A stretch of DNA of 64,000 bases from Deltaproteobacteria bacterium (GTDB lineage Bacteria > Myxococcota > Polyangia > Haliangiales > Haliangiaceae): NCBI GenBank assembly GCA_018262455.1, contig JAGSPR010000004.1:7877-71876 (forward strand), written 5' to 3'. Positions 46,232 to 55,697 of this stretch are shown here, piece by piece. The first letter of the stretch is position 1; each line of letters begins with the position of its first letter. The notes beneath the pieces are model-generated. The model did not search any database, was not told the origin of the DNA, and saw nothing but the letters and a program-made list of their open reading frames with translations. Position numbers and translations under genes: made by a program.

Positions 46232-48487
46232 ATGGCCACTCCTCCGCTGTTCTCTGTGATCGTGGTCAATACGATCTCGGACGAGATGGTCGATCTGCAA
46301 CTGCGCTGCCTTTCGGAGCAAGGGCTAGGCACAGCGCAGTTCGAGTGCATCGTGGTCGATCCTCCTGGGCGAGCGAGATCGCGGCTGAGTCGGAAGTTCG
46401 AGTCGACGTTTCATGTGATTCATGACGTCCATGACGGGCTCGCGCCAGGTGCGCTCTATGACCGTGCGCTGGCACTCAGCGGAGGAGCGAATCTCGCGTT
46501 CCTCGGCTCTCACAATCTCCCCGAACCGCGGTGGCTGGAGTCGCTGTCGACCACGCTGACAGCGTCCGGCGACGCGGCCGTCGTGCTGGGGTCGCGCATG
46601 TCCTTGCCGGGCGACAGCACCGTCAGCGACCACGCCGACAGGCTCGCCCGGCTCGCTGGACGAGGTGCTGACGCGCTGTTCCGGGATGACGCCGAGCGAG
46701 ACTTCAACCAGGTGGCGGCGAGTGCTGTCGTCGGTGAGCCGCCACTTCGAATCCGAGCACGCCTCGACAAGGAGCTGCGCGAGCTATGTCAGGGAGAGCC
46801 CACCAGCTGCTTCGGTGCATACGGGTTCACGCTGTCAAATTCCGCAGTCGCTCGACAGCGAGTGCTGGACGTCGGCGGTTTCAACACCTGCATGCATACA
46901 CAATTCGATCGGGAGCTGGCCTTCCGACTGTGGCAAGCAGGCGGCTCGTTCGTCTTTGCGGGCGGCGGATCTCGGACGATTCACATGCCTCTCAATGGAC
47001 CAGAGCCACAATGGTCGACGCACGAAGACGTCATTCATCTACTATTGAGACATCCCTATTCGATCGTATTGCTCATGGAGCTCTGGGCTCACTACGTCAC
47101 TCAAGGGATCGAGCCCCCTGACGAGGGGCTGCGATCGCTGCGCGGACTTGCCCGGACGATCGTCGATGGCCGGCTCGAGCTAGCTACCGAGTACAACGCG
47201 ATCCTTGGCAAGACACCCTATCTCGAGATCGACGTCGATCAGCAAGACTTCATCAGCTCGCTCAGCGCGTCCCGTAAGATTCCAGAGCACGTCATTGCCG
47301 GGTATGTCGAACAGGCCATCAAGGAGGGAATCATCAGAGTCCGCCGCCAAGGCAGGACTTATCTTGATTTCACGCATACTCACAACTGGATGGACAGCCG
47401 AGTCAAGTTCTCCCCCGAATCGCGCGCCCCGTTTCGCTGGCCACTGTTGAACTACGCCCATCTGGCGCAGCCGGCCGACTTCGACACTCGCACGGTGTTT
47501 CAGCGCAGCCGTGATCCCCGCGACCTGTTTCGCATTCACTGCAAGGGCGACTACAAGGTCAGCATTCCGAGTGCGGCACTCCAGGGCAATGCAGCCACCC
47601 TTTGCATGCCACTTCCGATCGAACACCGTCTCCAGCGAGACGTGAAGATCACCTCCACATACCCAGCAAGCTTGACCTCGCTCATCGACTGGAAGCTTGG
47701 CATGATCACGAATATCCCCGTGCGGCCCAACGGCGAACCGGACATCGTATTTGGGTATGAGTTTGAGTATGTCTTGCATGAAGAGGCTGCAATCAGACGA
47801 GAGGCACCCGCGGAAGCCCCTCCCGATCTCGCTAACTTTCTCCACGTCGACATGTCTGAAGCCACGCGCGGCCACGCGAAGCAGTTACTCGCGCTCATCG
47901 GGGCAAACCCAGAGCGCGAGCCGTTTGAAAACGCTCGCTCGATCTACCGCTGGATCCAGAGCAACATTCTCTTTGCACTTCCGCCCGCTGGTTTTGCCTG
48001 CGACATCCTGCGCAGCGGGTTGGGCGAGTGTGGAACGCAGTCAGGGTTGTTCGTTGGCTTGTGCCGTTTGCTGGGCATACCTGCGCGCGGTTGCGTCGGC
48101 GACCATTTCAAGAGGGTGTTTGGACCGGCCCAGCGAACGGTCGAAGCCGAGACCATGTCGAACGGGGATGCCCCGGTGTTTCACTCCTGGGCGGAGTTCT
48201 ACTCTCCGCCACATGGGTGGGTCTCGGTCGAGATCGCGGGCACTGGAAAGAAGGCGATCAGCGCAACCGTGGTCCCGGATGCCGACCTGCGTGGCGCCAT
48301 CCACCACGGGATCGAGGCTTTCGAGAACGAGCAGTTCGGTGACATGATTCCTCTGAGGATTTTCGTCAGCGACGAGGTCTTCGTGCGCCCGACATTTCCA
48401 TGCCTCCAGGACCCCACCGATCGAGCGCTCCAGCAGAGGATCTTTCGCGCAACCTCCCACCGCATCCGATATGCGTTTTCCATCTAG
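46232..48487 (+). CDS. GT2-like glycosyltransferase fused to a transglutaminase-like domain
   Basis: 751 residues. Residues 1 to about 270 resemble a family 2 glycosyltransferase (FSVIVVNTISDEMVDLQLRC, FECIVVDPPG, the late VLDVGGFNTCM and FDRELAFRLWQAGGSFVFAG). The site that should hold the metal-binding DxD reads FLGSHNLPEPRW, so it may be non-canonical or inactive. A linker follows with a short helical unit and a beta-rich domain, and residues 560-700 form a transglutaminase-like core with Cys600 (GLGECGTQSGLFVGLCRLLG), His651 (FHSWAEFYSPPHGW) and Glu667 (VSVEIAG) where Asp is usual. A small-molecule ligase, peptidase or amidase role is possible. It starts 7 nt after a strong promoter and is followed by the SCP2/hydroxylase gene after 14 nt. 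Confidence 0.78.
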   Translation: MATPPLFSVIVVNTISDEMVDLQLRCLSEQGLGTAQFECIVVDPPGRARSRLSRKFESTFHVIHDVHDGLAPGALYDRALALSGGANLAFLGSHNLPEPRWLESLSTTLTASGDAAVVLGSRMSLPGDSTVSDHADRLARLAGRGADALFRDDAERDFNQVAASAVVGEPPLRIRARLDKELRELCQGEPTSCFGAYGFTLSNSAVARQRVLDVGGFNTCMHTQFDRELAFRLWQAGGSFVFAGGGSRTIHMPLNGPEPQWSTHEDVIHLLLRHPYSIVLLMELWAHYVTQGIEPPDEGLRSLRGLARTIVDGRLELATEYNAILGKTPYLEIDVDQQDFISSLSASRKIPEHVIAGYVEQAIKEGIIRVRRQGRTYLDFTHTHNWMDSRVKFSPESRAPFRWPLLNYAHLAQPADFDTRTVFQRSRDPRDLFRIHCKGDYKVSIPSAALQGNAATLCMPLPIEHRLQRDVKITSTYPASLTSLIDWKLGMITNIPVRPNGEPDIVFGYEFEYVLHEEAAIRREAPAEAPPDLANFLHVDMSEATRGHAKQLLALIGANPEREPFENARSIYRWIQSNILFALPPAGFACDILRSGLGECGTQSGLFVGLCRLLGIPARGCVGDHFKRVFGPAQRTVEAETMSNGDAPVFHSWAEFYSPPHGWVSVEIAGTGKKAISATVVPDADLRGAIHHGIEAFENEQFGDMIPLRIFVSDEVFVRPTFPCLQDPTDRALQQRIFRATSHRIRYAFSI

Positions 48488-48490
48488 CGA

Positions 48491-48496
48491 AAGGAG
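48491..48496 (+). promoter_or_regulatory. Shine-Dalgarno AAGGAG
   Basis: AAGGAG lies 5 nt before the ATG at 48502, directly after the stop of the GT2-transglutaminase gene (48487). It marks the internal start of the second gene of the operon and rejects the longer frame from 48400. Confidence 0.75.
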
Positions 48497-48501
48497 AACC
48501 C

Positions 48502-49704
48502 ATGGCTCCGCTCGCGACCAAAGGTGACAGTTCCACGACGGCACGCTCGATCTCCTCGTCACTCCAGATCCTCGATGAGAAGCTGGCTGCAGTCTGGTTT
48601 CCAGAGGCAGAGGTTCCGACGTATCAGCTCGTCGTGACAGCCCCCGTGGGTGGCGGCGGCGGGACGTGGACGTGGCATCCCACCGAAGGCATGACCGAGG
48701 GAGCAACGCGTCCGCCGACATGTCGCCTGGTGCTCGACCACGAAGCGCTCGCGAACCTGGTGGACGGGACCGTGACCTGCGATGACCTGGTGGATCGGCG
48801 AGCGCTCCAGATGAGTGGCTACTACACGGATTGGTCGGCGTTTCTGTCCGCGTTTCTCGACGACAAGGGCCGCCAGCTCGTCACGATCGACCGCGCGAGA
48901 CATCCGAGTACCCGCGCGAAGGCGCTCGCGCTGCAGCGCGCCGACGCGATGTTCAAGGAGTTGACGAACGACGATGCAGCACTCGCCCGGCTCCGCCGGA
49001 TGCTCGTGATGTGGCGCGACCACGACCTCGATGAGCTGCTGCCGGACCACTCGCAGCTGATCCCGTTCCCCGACGCGAAGCTCACGCCGTGGAGCGAATA
49101 CGCAGTTTCCCAGGAGATCAGTAGCCTCGTCGCCGAAAACCTTCCCGCGTTGCAGGCCGAAGCCCGTCAGTTCGCGACTGGCGAGGTGCACGCGCCCACG
49201 TACGGGCATCGCGCTGATGGCGACTCGGAGCCGCTGTTCTACAACGCGCCCAAGGGCTGGAGGAGCTACTGGCTCCTGAGCCTCTATCGCAAGAGACCCG
49301 AGGCGGTGTTTGCCAAGCTCCCCGTGACGAGTCGGATCGTGGACGAGCTGTCAAGTCGGCACAGCATGGTGCACATGGCCTATCTGCTCATGGAGCCGGG
49401 CTCCCAGCTGCGATCGCACACCGACGGGGGATCGCTGTTCTACCAATCGTATTGTCCGATCATCGCGCCGGCAGGATCCTACGTCGAGATCCTCGGCGAG
49501 CGGATTCCTCTTCAAGCGGGCAAGACGCTGGCCTTCAGCGACGCCTTCGTGCACTCCGCCGGCAACAACGGATCGAGCCTCCGCGTCGTGCTGTCGATCA
49601 TCTACCCGAACCCACAGCTCACCGCGCTCGAGCAAACGTGCCTGCGTCGCCTGCAGGACATCTTGCCGAAGGGCACGCTGATCTACTCGGGCGAATACGA
49701 TTGA
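48502..49704 (+). CDS. SCP2-like domain fused to aspartyl/asparaginyl beta-hydroxylase domain
   Basis: 400 residues. The N-terminal third resembles an SCP2 sterol-carrier domain (TCRLVLDHEALANLVDGTV, LQMSGYYTDWSAFLSAFL), a hydrophobic ligand-binding fold; this part of the call is tentative. The C-terminal 170 residues fit the aspartyl/asparaginyl beta-hydroxylase family (2-oxoglutarate and Fe-dependent): MVHMAYLLMEPGSQLRSHTD with H306-T307-D308, the second iron His351 in DAFVHSAGNN, and the 2-oxoglutarate Arg in SSLRVVLSIIYPNP. The protein probably hydroxylates an amino acid residue in a peptide or small molecule. The paired transglutaminase-like gene upstream suggests a joint role. Confidence 0.8.
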   Translation: MAPLATKGDSSTTARSISSSLQILDEKLAAVWFPEAEVPTYQLVVTAPVGGGGGTWTWHPTEGMTEGATRPPTCRLVLDHEALANLVDGTVTCDDLVDRRALQMSGYYTDWSAFLSAFLDDKGRQLVTIDRARHPSTRAKALALQRADAMFKELTNDDAALARLRRMLVMWRDHDLDELLPDHSQLIPFPDAKLTPWSEYAVSQEISSLVAENLPALQAEARQFATGEVHAPTYGHRADGDSEPLFYNAPKGWRSYWLLSLYRKRPEAVFAKLPVTSRIVDELSSRHSMVHMAYLLMEPGSQLRSHTDGGSLFYQSYCPIIAPAGSYVEILGERIPLQAGKTLAFSDAFVHSAGNNGSSLRVVLSIIYPNPQLTALEQTCLRRLQDILPKGTLIYSGEYD

Positions 49705-49850
49705 CGACAGCCGGTTCCGACTCGAACGGATGCCGCTTCGCGCTGCCACGACCCGCACGTTGACGCGCAGGTGGTACGGTGCCCGTGATGGTGGCCGAGC
49801 CGGCCGAGCGCCGAGACCAGGGTCGGCCAGCCGATGCTGGTGGGCAGGGC

Positions 49851-51425
49851 ATGTCCAGCCTCGCCGTACGCGGCCTGCGCGTCGCGCTCCCCGATGGCCG
49901 CGTGCTCATCGACGAGGTCGATCTGGAGATCGGCGCGGGCGAGGTGGTCGTGCTGCTCGGTGGCTCGGGCGCCGGCAAGTCGACGTTCGCGCGCGTGCTG
50001 TTCGAGCGCGAAGAGCTCGACGCGGCGGGCTTCGAGGTCGTGGCGGCGCAGCTCGATCTCGATCGCGGGCAGCTCGGGCTCGTGCCGCAGCGCGGGGCGC
50101 TGTTCGATCACCTCGATGTCCGCGGCAACCTCGAGCTCGCGCTGCGCCACGCGGGCCGCAGCACTGACGAGGTCCCGGACTGGCTGGCCCGCGTCGGGCT
50201 CGATCGCGCGCTCGCGGAGCCGGGCACGTCGGTGACGAAGCTGTCGGGTGGACAGGCCCAGCGCGTCGCCGTCGCGCGCGTGCTCGCGAGCCGCCGCAAG
50301 CTGCTGTTCCTCGACGAGCCGTCGGTCGGGCTCGATCCGCATCGCGTCCGCGTGCTCGCGCGGCTGATCCGCGAGCAGGTCAAGTCGCTCGGGATCTCGG
50401 CGATCGTCGTCACCCATGACGTGGCACTCGCGGCGGGCGTCGCCGATCGGCTGTTCCTGCTGTCGCTCGAGAACCGCAAGCTCGAGCAGCTGTTCGCCGA
50501 CCGCTGGCCAGGCGCGCTCGAGGATCCAGGCCACGAGCCCGAGGCGCGGGGCCGCTGGATCGTCGAGCTCGAGGCCACGCTCGTGTCGCACCTGGCCGAG
50601 CACGGCGATCGCGCCCCGCCGCACGGGCCCCCACCGGTGCGCCGCGCCTTCACGAAGCTCGCGCGGGCCTGCGAGCCCGTGATCGCGCCGTTCCGGGTCG
50701 CGATGATCGCGGCGACGCGCGCTCCCGTGCAGCTCGTCAAGCACCCTCGCGACTTCGCGATCATCGCGAGACGGGTCGTGGCCCAGACGCTGCTCAGGCC
50801 CCTGGTGTTCTACGCGATCGTGTCGACGCTGATCGGCTACACGGTGCTGTTCGTCGTCAGCAAGGTCGGCGGTGCGGGCGTTCGCCCCGATGCGCTGCTG
50901 CGCCAGATCGGTGGCAGCCACATCGTCGCGCTCGCGCCCGCGCTGTCGGCGCTGCTGTTCGTCGCAGCGTCGGGGAGCGCCACCAACGCGTGGCTCGGCT
51001 CGATGGGACTCACCAAGCAGACGCTCGCGCTCGACGCGCTCGGGGTCGATCGCCGGGCCTACCTGTGGGCCCCGGCGTGGCTGGTGACGGCGGTATGCTA
51101 CCTCGCGGTCGCCGCGCTGTTCGCGCTCGGGATGATCGTCGGCGGCATGCTCGTGTGCCGCGCGTACGACGTCCCGAACGCCTGGGACCTGCTCACCGGT
51201 GACCTGCTCGATCCGCGACCCGAACGGCTGCGCTACACCGTGCGCGCGCTGTTCCTCGTCTGGATCTACGCGTGGGGGATCGCGAGCGATGTCGTCGCCA
51301 AGGGTGGAGGTCCCAAGCCGGAGGCCGATGCCGTGACGCGCGGCATGACCGCGAGCGTCGTCGCATGCACGCTGTGGGTCGTCGGCTGGGAGCTCGTCAC
51401 CGTCGTCGTGGTGTTCGGGTCTTGA
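49851..51425 (+). CDS. Fused ABC transporter: MlaF-like ATPase plus MlaE-like permease
   Basis: 524 residues. The N-terminal ATPase has Walker A GGSGAGKSTF, Q-loop VPQRGALFDH, signature KLSGGQAQRVAVARVLA, Walker B LLFLDEPSVGLDP and switch VVTHDVALAAG. After residue 260 a MlaE-type permease of about five helices follows (KHPRDFAIIARRVVAQTLLR, LFVVSKVGG, ALAPALSALLFVAASGSATN, LWAPAWLVTAVCYLAVAALF). MlaFE transporters move phospholipids between inner and outer membrane; ATPase and permease are usually separate genes. The ATG at 49851 is chosen; starts at 49779 or 49788 are possible. The next gene's TTG overlaps the stop. Confidence 0.83.
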   Translation: MSSLAVRGLRVALPDGRVLIDEVDLEIGAGEVVVLLGGSGAGKSTFARVLFEREELDAAGFEVVAAQLDLDRGQLGLVPQRGALFDHLDVRGNLELALRHAGRSTDEVPDWLARVGLDRALAEPGTSVTKLSGGQAQRVAVARVLASRRKLLFLDEPSVGLDPHRVRVLARLIREQVKSLGISAIVVTHDVALAAGVADRLFLLSLENRKLEQLFADRWPGALEDPGHEPEARGRWIVELEATLVSHLAEHGDRAPPHGPPPVRRAFTKLARACEPVIAPFRVAMIAATRAPVQLVKHPRDFAIIARRVVAQTLLRPLVFYAIVSTLIGYTVLFVVSKVGGAGVRPDALLRQIGGSHIVALAPALSALLFVAASGSATNAWLGSMGLTKQTLALDALGVDRRAYLWAPAWLVTAVCYLAVAALFALGMIVGGMLVCRAYDVPNAWDLLTGDLLDPRPERLRYTVRALFLVWIYAWGIASDVVAKGGGPKPEADAVTRGMTASVVACTLWVVGWELVTVVVVFGS

Positions 51426-53005
51426 GGGCGCTCGTCGGGCTCGCGATCGTCGTGGCCCACGCGGTGGCGTTCGTGGTCTATGTCCCGCAGTGTCGGCGTC
51501 CCGAGCTCGTGCTCGAGGTCGAGCCCCAGCTCGCCGCCGGGAGCGCGCAGCCCGCGGGGCGGTTGCCGCCCGGCCTCGACGATCGCGTGCACCGCGAGTC
51601 CGCCGGCACGTCGAACGGAACCGGGTTGCGCCACACCCGCTATGTCGTCGATTACCGCGGCGGGTTCACGCGCGAGGTTGGCGTCTCCGGCCTCGTCGGG
51701 CCATTCCAGGATCCGGAGCGTCCGGCGTGCAGCGGCCGCGTCGTCGTCGGTCAGCGCCTGCTCGACGATGGCCACGCCGGCCCGGGCACGATCGCGCGCG
51801 AGCTGGCGACGAACCTGCAAGCTGAGCTCGCGGGCGAGAGCTACTTCGGGGTCGGCTCCTACGAGCGAGTCCAGGCGACCTCGCTGCGCTGGGCCGAGCT
51901 CGCGGCGCACCCCGACGACGCCGACATGATCGGAGGTGCTCCCCACGGCTACGTCCGCGCGACCACGACGCTCGTGTTCGGTCGCGTCGCGATCCCGATC
52001 GTGGTCGCGCTCGTCCCCGAGCCGAGCGCGCGCGAGCTGAGGTTCCGGATCGCGAGCCGCGCGGAGCTCGCGTTCGACAACCGCGTGGCGCAGTGGGTCA
52101 GCGACAAGCTCGGCGGCGACAAGCTGGCGACGCGGCTCGCGCGCCGCCAGATCGAGGGCTCGCTACTCACCGCGCTCGCGCCCCCGCCCCCGTTCGAGCT
52201 CCCCGGCGGCGGCAAGCTGACGTTCGGGTACTGCGACGGGCCTCCGGAGATCGTCGATGGCGTCTCCGGCGCGTTGCCGTTCGCGGTCTCGATCGGGACC
52301 GTGGATCGCGATCCTCGGATCCTGCCACCACGGCTAGGGCCCGCCCCCCACGCCTCGCTCGCCCCCGGCGGCGTGCTCGCGATCGATCTCGATCTCGACG
52401 CCGCCAATGCGTTGCTGTTCGAGCTCTGGCGCACCGGCCTGCTCGATCGCAGGCTCGCCGAGGCAGGCCTCGATCGGCGGTTCAACACCGATCCGATCGT
52501 GACCGAGTACCTGTCGCTGAGGATCTCGCCACCGGTGCTCGCGCTGCCGCCCGTGCTCGGCACCTCCGGTCACGATCGCCTGCAGCTGTTCGCCGACGCC
52601 CGGATCTCGATCCTCGACGGTGACACCCGGACCACGGGCCGGATCTGGGGCGGACTCGACTTCCAGTTCTCGACCCCGGTGGCGGCCGCGAACACGGGGA
52701 AGCTCCAGCCGGTCGGTGTCGACCTCGGCGCCCTCGAGCTGTCCTGCGAGCGGTCCCCGACGCTGCTCGTCCCCTGCTATGCGGATCTCGTGGCCGCGCT
52801 CCGCGATCGCGGCGGCGAATTCCACGGCGCGCTGACGACCACGTTCGGCGAGCTCCTCGGAGACATCTTCGTCGATCGCCGCGTCGGCGCCTCAGGACTC
52901 TCCGCGGATCTCGTGATCCGCGCAGCATCGCCGAGCGTGAAGGTCGCGAACGGCAACGGCTCGCTGCACCTCGAGCTCGATGCCGCGCTGACATCGCCCC
53001 ACTAG
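51422..53005 (+). CDS. Exported or membrane-anchored probable lipid-binding protein (TULIP-like), TTG start
   Basis: 527 residues. The TTG at 51422 (TTGA overlap with the transporter stop) gives an N-terminal hydrophobic anchor (RALVGLAIVVAHAVAFVVYV). The middle and C-terminal parts resemble BPI/TULIP-type lipid-transfer domains: LPGGGKLTFGYCDGPP and the segment ANALLFELWRTGLLDRRLAE, followed by SPPVLALPPVLG and beta-rich stretches. The relation is inferred from pattern only. Together with the fused MlaFE-like transporter the gene would code a substrate-binding or shuttle component. Confidence 0.6.
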   Translation: MRALVGLAIVVAHAVAFVVYVPQCRRPELVLEVEPQLAAGSAQPAGRLPPGLDDRVHRESAGTSNGTGLRHTRYVVDYRGGFTREVGVSGLVGPFQDPERPACSGRVVVGQRLLDDGHAGPGTIARELATNLQAELAGESYFGVGSYERVQATSLRWAELAAHPDDADMIGGAPHGYVRATTTLVFGRVAIPIVVALVPEPSARELRFRIASRAELAFDNRVAQWVSDKLGGDKLATRLARRQIEGSLLTALAPPPPFELPGGGKLTFGYCDGPPEIVDGVSGALPFAVSIGTVDRDPRILPPRLGPAPHASLAPGGVLAIDLDLDAANALLFELWRTGLLDRRLAEAGLDRRFNTDPIVTEYLSLRISPPVLALPPVLGTSGHDRLQLFADARISILDGDTRTTGRIWGGLDFQFSTPVAAANTGKLQPVGVDLGALELSCERSPTLLVPCYADLVAALRDRGGEFHGALTTTFGELLGDIFVDRRVGASGLSADLVIRAASPSVKVANGNGSLHLELDAALTSPH

Positions 53006-53084
53006 CCGCCCCACTAACCGCCCCACCAGGTTCGCCGGCCACAGCCAGCCCCGCACTGGAACTGGCCACGGCGCCAGGGCGGCC

Positions 53085-53090
53085 TACAAT
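53085..53090 (+). promoter_or_regulatory. Candidate -10 element of a leaderless promoter (TACAAT)
   Basis: TACAAT ends 6 nt before the GTG at 53097. A weak CTGGCC lies 17 bp upstream as possible -35. Confidence 0.45.
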
Positions 53091-53096
53091 GGGATC

Positions 53097-53822
53097 GTGG
53101 ACCGCGACGAATTCCGCGAGGCGTTGCTCGGCATCATGGAGCGCAAGGTCCACTGGGCCTGGCCCCACTTCACGTCCGGACGGGTCTCCCGTGCGCGACT
53201 CCATCTCCACTTCGAGCAGGAGTACGCGACCTACGTCCGCGACTTCCCCGTCATGGTCGGGTGGGCCTATGTCCAGTGCCCGATCGCCCTGGTCCGTCGC
53301 GACCTCGCCGAGAACCTCTACGAGGAGGAGACCGGCGGCGTGGTCGCCGGGCGGCCGCATCCCGAGCTGTTCCTCGAGTACCCGCGCGGGCTCGGCATGG
53401 ACCTCGCGCGGTTCGAGGCGGTCGAGCTGTTACCCGCGGCGCGCCGCTACCGCGAAGTGCTCGACGACCACACCCAGCGTCGCGGCTGGTCGCAGGCCTG
53501 CGCGGTCACCACGATCTTCGTCGAGGGCACCGATCACGAGCGCGGCGAGCTCGACGCCTCGGCCCCGCGCCGGCCCGCTCCCCCGCTCGAGGCGCATCCG
53601 CTCGTCGTCCACTATGACCTGCCGCTCGAGTCGCTCGCGCTCACGAAGGCGCACCGTCGGGTCGAAGGCAGTCACCGCGCGGCGGCGTGGCGGATCGTGC
53701 TCGATCACATCCCAGCAGCCGACCGCCCCGGCGTCGTCGACGCGATGACCACGACGCTGACCGCCTGGCTCGCCTACCGCGACGAGGTCGCGGCCGCCTG
53801 CGGCCTGGGGTCACGAGCCTGA
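53097..53822 (+). CDS. PqqC/TenA-like helical protein (haem-oxygenase-fold)
   Basis: 241 residues, all helical. The pattern EQEYATYVRDFPVMVGWAYV, then RRDLAENLYEEETGG with HPELFLEYPRGLGMD and later LDHIPAADR, fits the PqqC/TenA haem-oxygenase-like fold, and the Glu/His placement is compatible with a diiron or metal-binding oxidase of that family. No pqq or thiamin genes are near. The GTG at 53097 is the start, with a TACAAT ending 6 nt upstream. The gene follows the lipid-transfer pair after 91 nt and ends convergently with the vWA gene. Confidence 0.7.
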   Translation: MDRDEFREALLGIMERKVHWAWPHFTSGRVSRARLHLHFEQEYATYVRDFPVMVGWAYVQCPIALVRRDLAENLYEEETGGVVAGRPHPELFLEYPRGLGMDLARFEAVELLPAARRYREVLDDHTQRRGWSQACAVTTIFVEGTDHERGELDASAPRRPAPPLEAHPLVVHYDLPLESLALTKAHRRVEGSHRAAAWRIVLDHIPAADRPGVVDAMTTTLTAWLAYRDEVAAACGLGSRA

Positions 53823-53825
53823 CCC

Positions 53826-54608
53826 CTAGTTGCTGAAGCCCCCGAGCTGCGCGCCCTGCGACGCGCGGACCGCGGACTGCGAGAACACCGCGAACGCACG
53901 CCGGATCTCGCTCGCGCTGTTGCCCGGCGTCAGGACCCAGCGATCCGGGATGCCCATGGCTCGAAACACGGCCTTGAAGTCGGTCGTGCCGTCGCTGATG
54001 CCCATCGCAGCGACGATGTGGTTCTCGTGCGCGAGCATGTCGTCGACGATCGCCTTGATGTCGGCGGGCTTGCAGCGGGTCGAGCCGTAGTCGCCGCCAT
54101 CGGTGATGATCAGCGTGACCGTGCGGACCGCGATGCCGGCCTGCGCGAGCTCCTGCGACTTCGCGATGACCGTGCCGAGCACGACGGCCGCCTGATCGTA
54201 GAGCGGCGTGCCGAGGCTGGGCGCGTAGTTCGCGGCGGTCATCCTCACGGCGTGCTCGAGCGCGGTGTACGGCGTCAGCACGAAGCCGTTGAGGTAGCGC
54301 GTGTGGGCGAGCACCTCGCCGGCTTGCCTGGAGCCGCCGAGTGCCTCGAGCACGAAGTTGTGGCCATCGCGCACCGCATCGGTGTTGCCAGCGCCCGCGA
54401 TCGACTGCGAGTCGTCGGGCATCATCGTGACGAGCACCACCTCGCTCGAGCCGACATCATCGATCGTGCAGCCGAGGCCCGCCTGGATCTGCGCGCCCAC
54501 ATCGACCAGATCGAGGGTGGCCAGCGACTTCGCCGACAGCGTCCCGGTGCCGTGCGCGTCCTCGAGCAGCTTCTTGACCTTCTTGTCGTCGTCCTGATGA
54601 TTGCTCAT
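53826..54608 (-). CDS. vWA-domain protein (TerY-like)
   Basis: 260 residues. A von Willebrand A-type fold with the metal site DDSQS (residues 65-69), then THR-containing SLGTPLYDQAAVVLG, and VRTVTLIITDGGDYGSTRC. The arrangement with a PP2C and a TerK-like kinase gene matches TerY-type modules. It is the last gene of the minus-strand operon, starting 10 nt after the nicotinamidase-like gene. vWA proteins in such modules probably present or sequester the partners (known for the family, not shown here). Confidence 0.8.
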   Translation of the reverse strand: MSNHQDDDKKVKKLLEDAHGTGTLSAKSLATLDLVDVGAQIQAGLGCTIDDVGSSEVVLVTMMPDDSQSIAGAGNTDAVRDGHNFVLEALGGSRQAGEVLAHTRYLNGFVLTPYTALEHAVRMTAANYAPSLGTPLYDQAAVVLGTVIAKSQELAQAGIAVRTVTLIITDGGDYGSTRCKPADIKAIVDDMLAHENHIVAAMGISDGTTDFKAVFRAMGIPDRWVLTPGNSASEIRRAFAVFSQSAVRASQGAQLGGFSN

Positions 54609-54618
54609 GTGATTCTCC

Positions 54619-55683
<1,065 letters not shown>

Positions 55684-55697
55684 GGTCAGGGCTCCTT

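Noticed and set aside
46232..48487. Lasso-peptide type B protein or lasso cluster
   Set aside because: There is a transglutaminase-like domain, but no precursor peptide, no asparagine-synthetase-like cyclase and no PqqD-like protein nearby.
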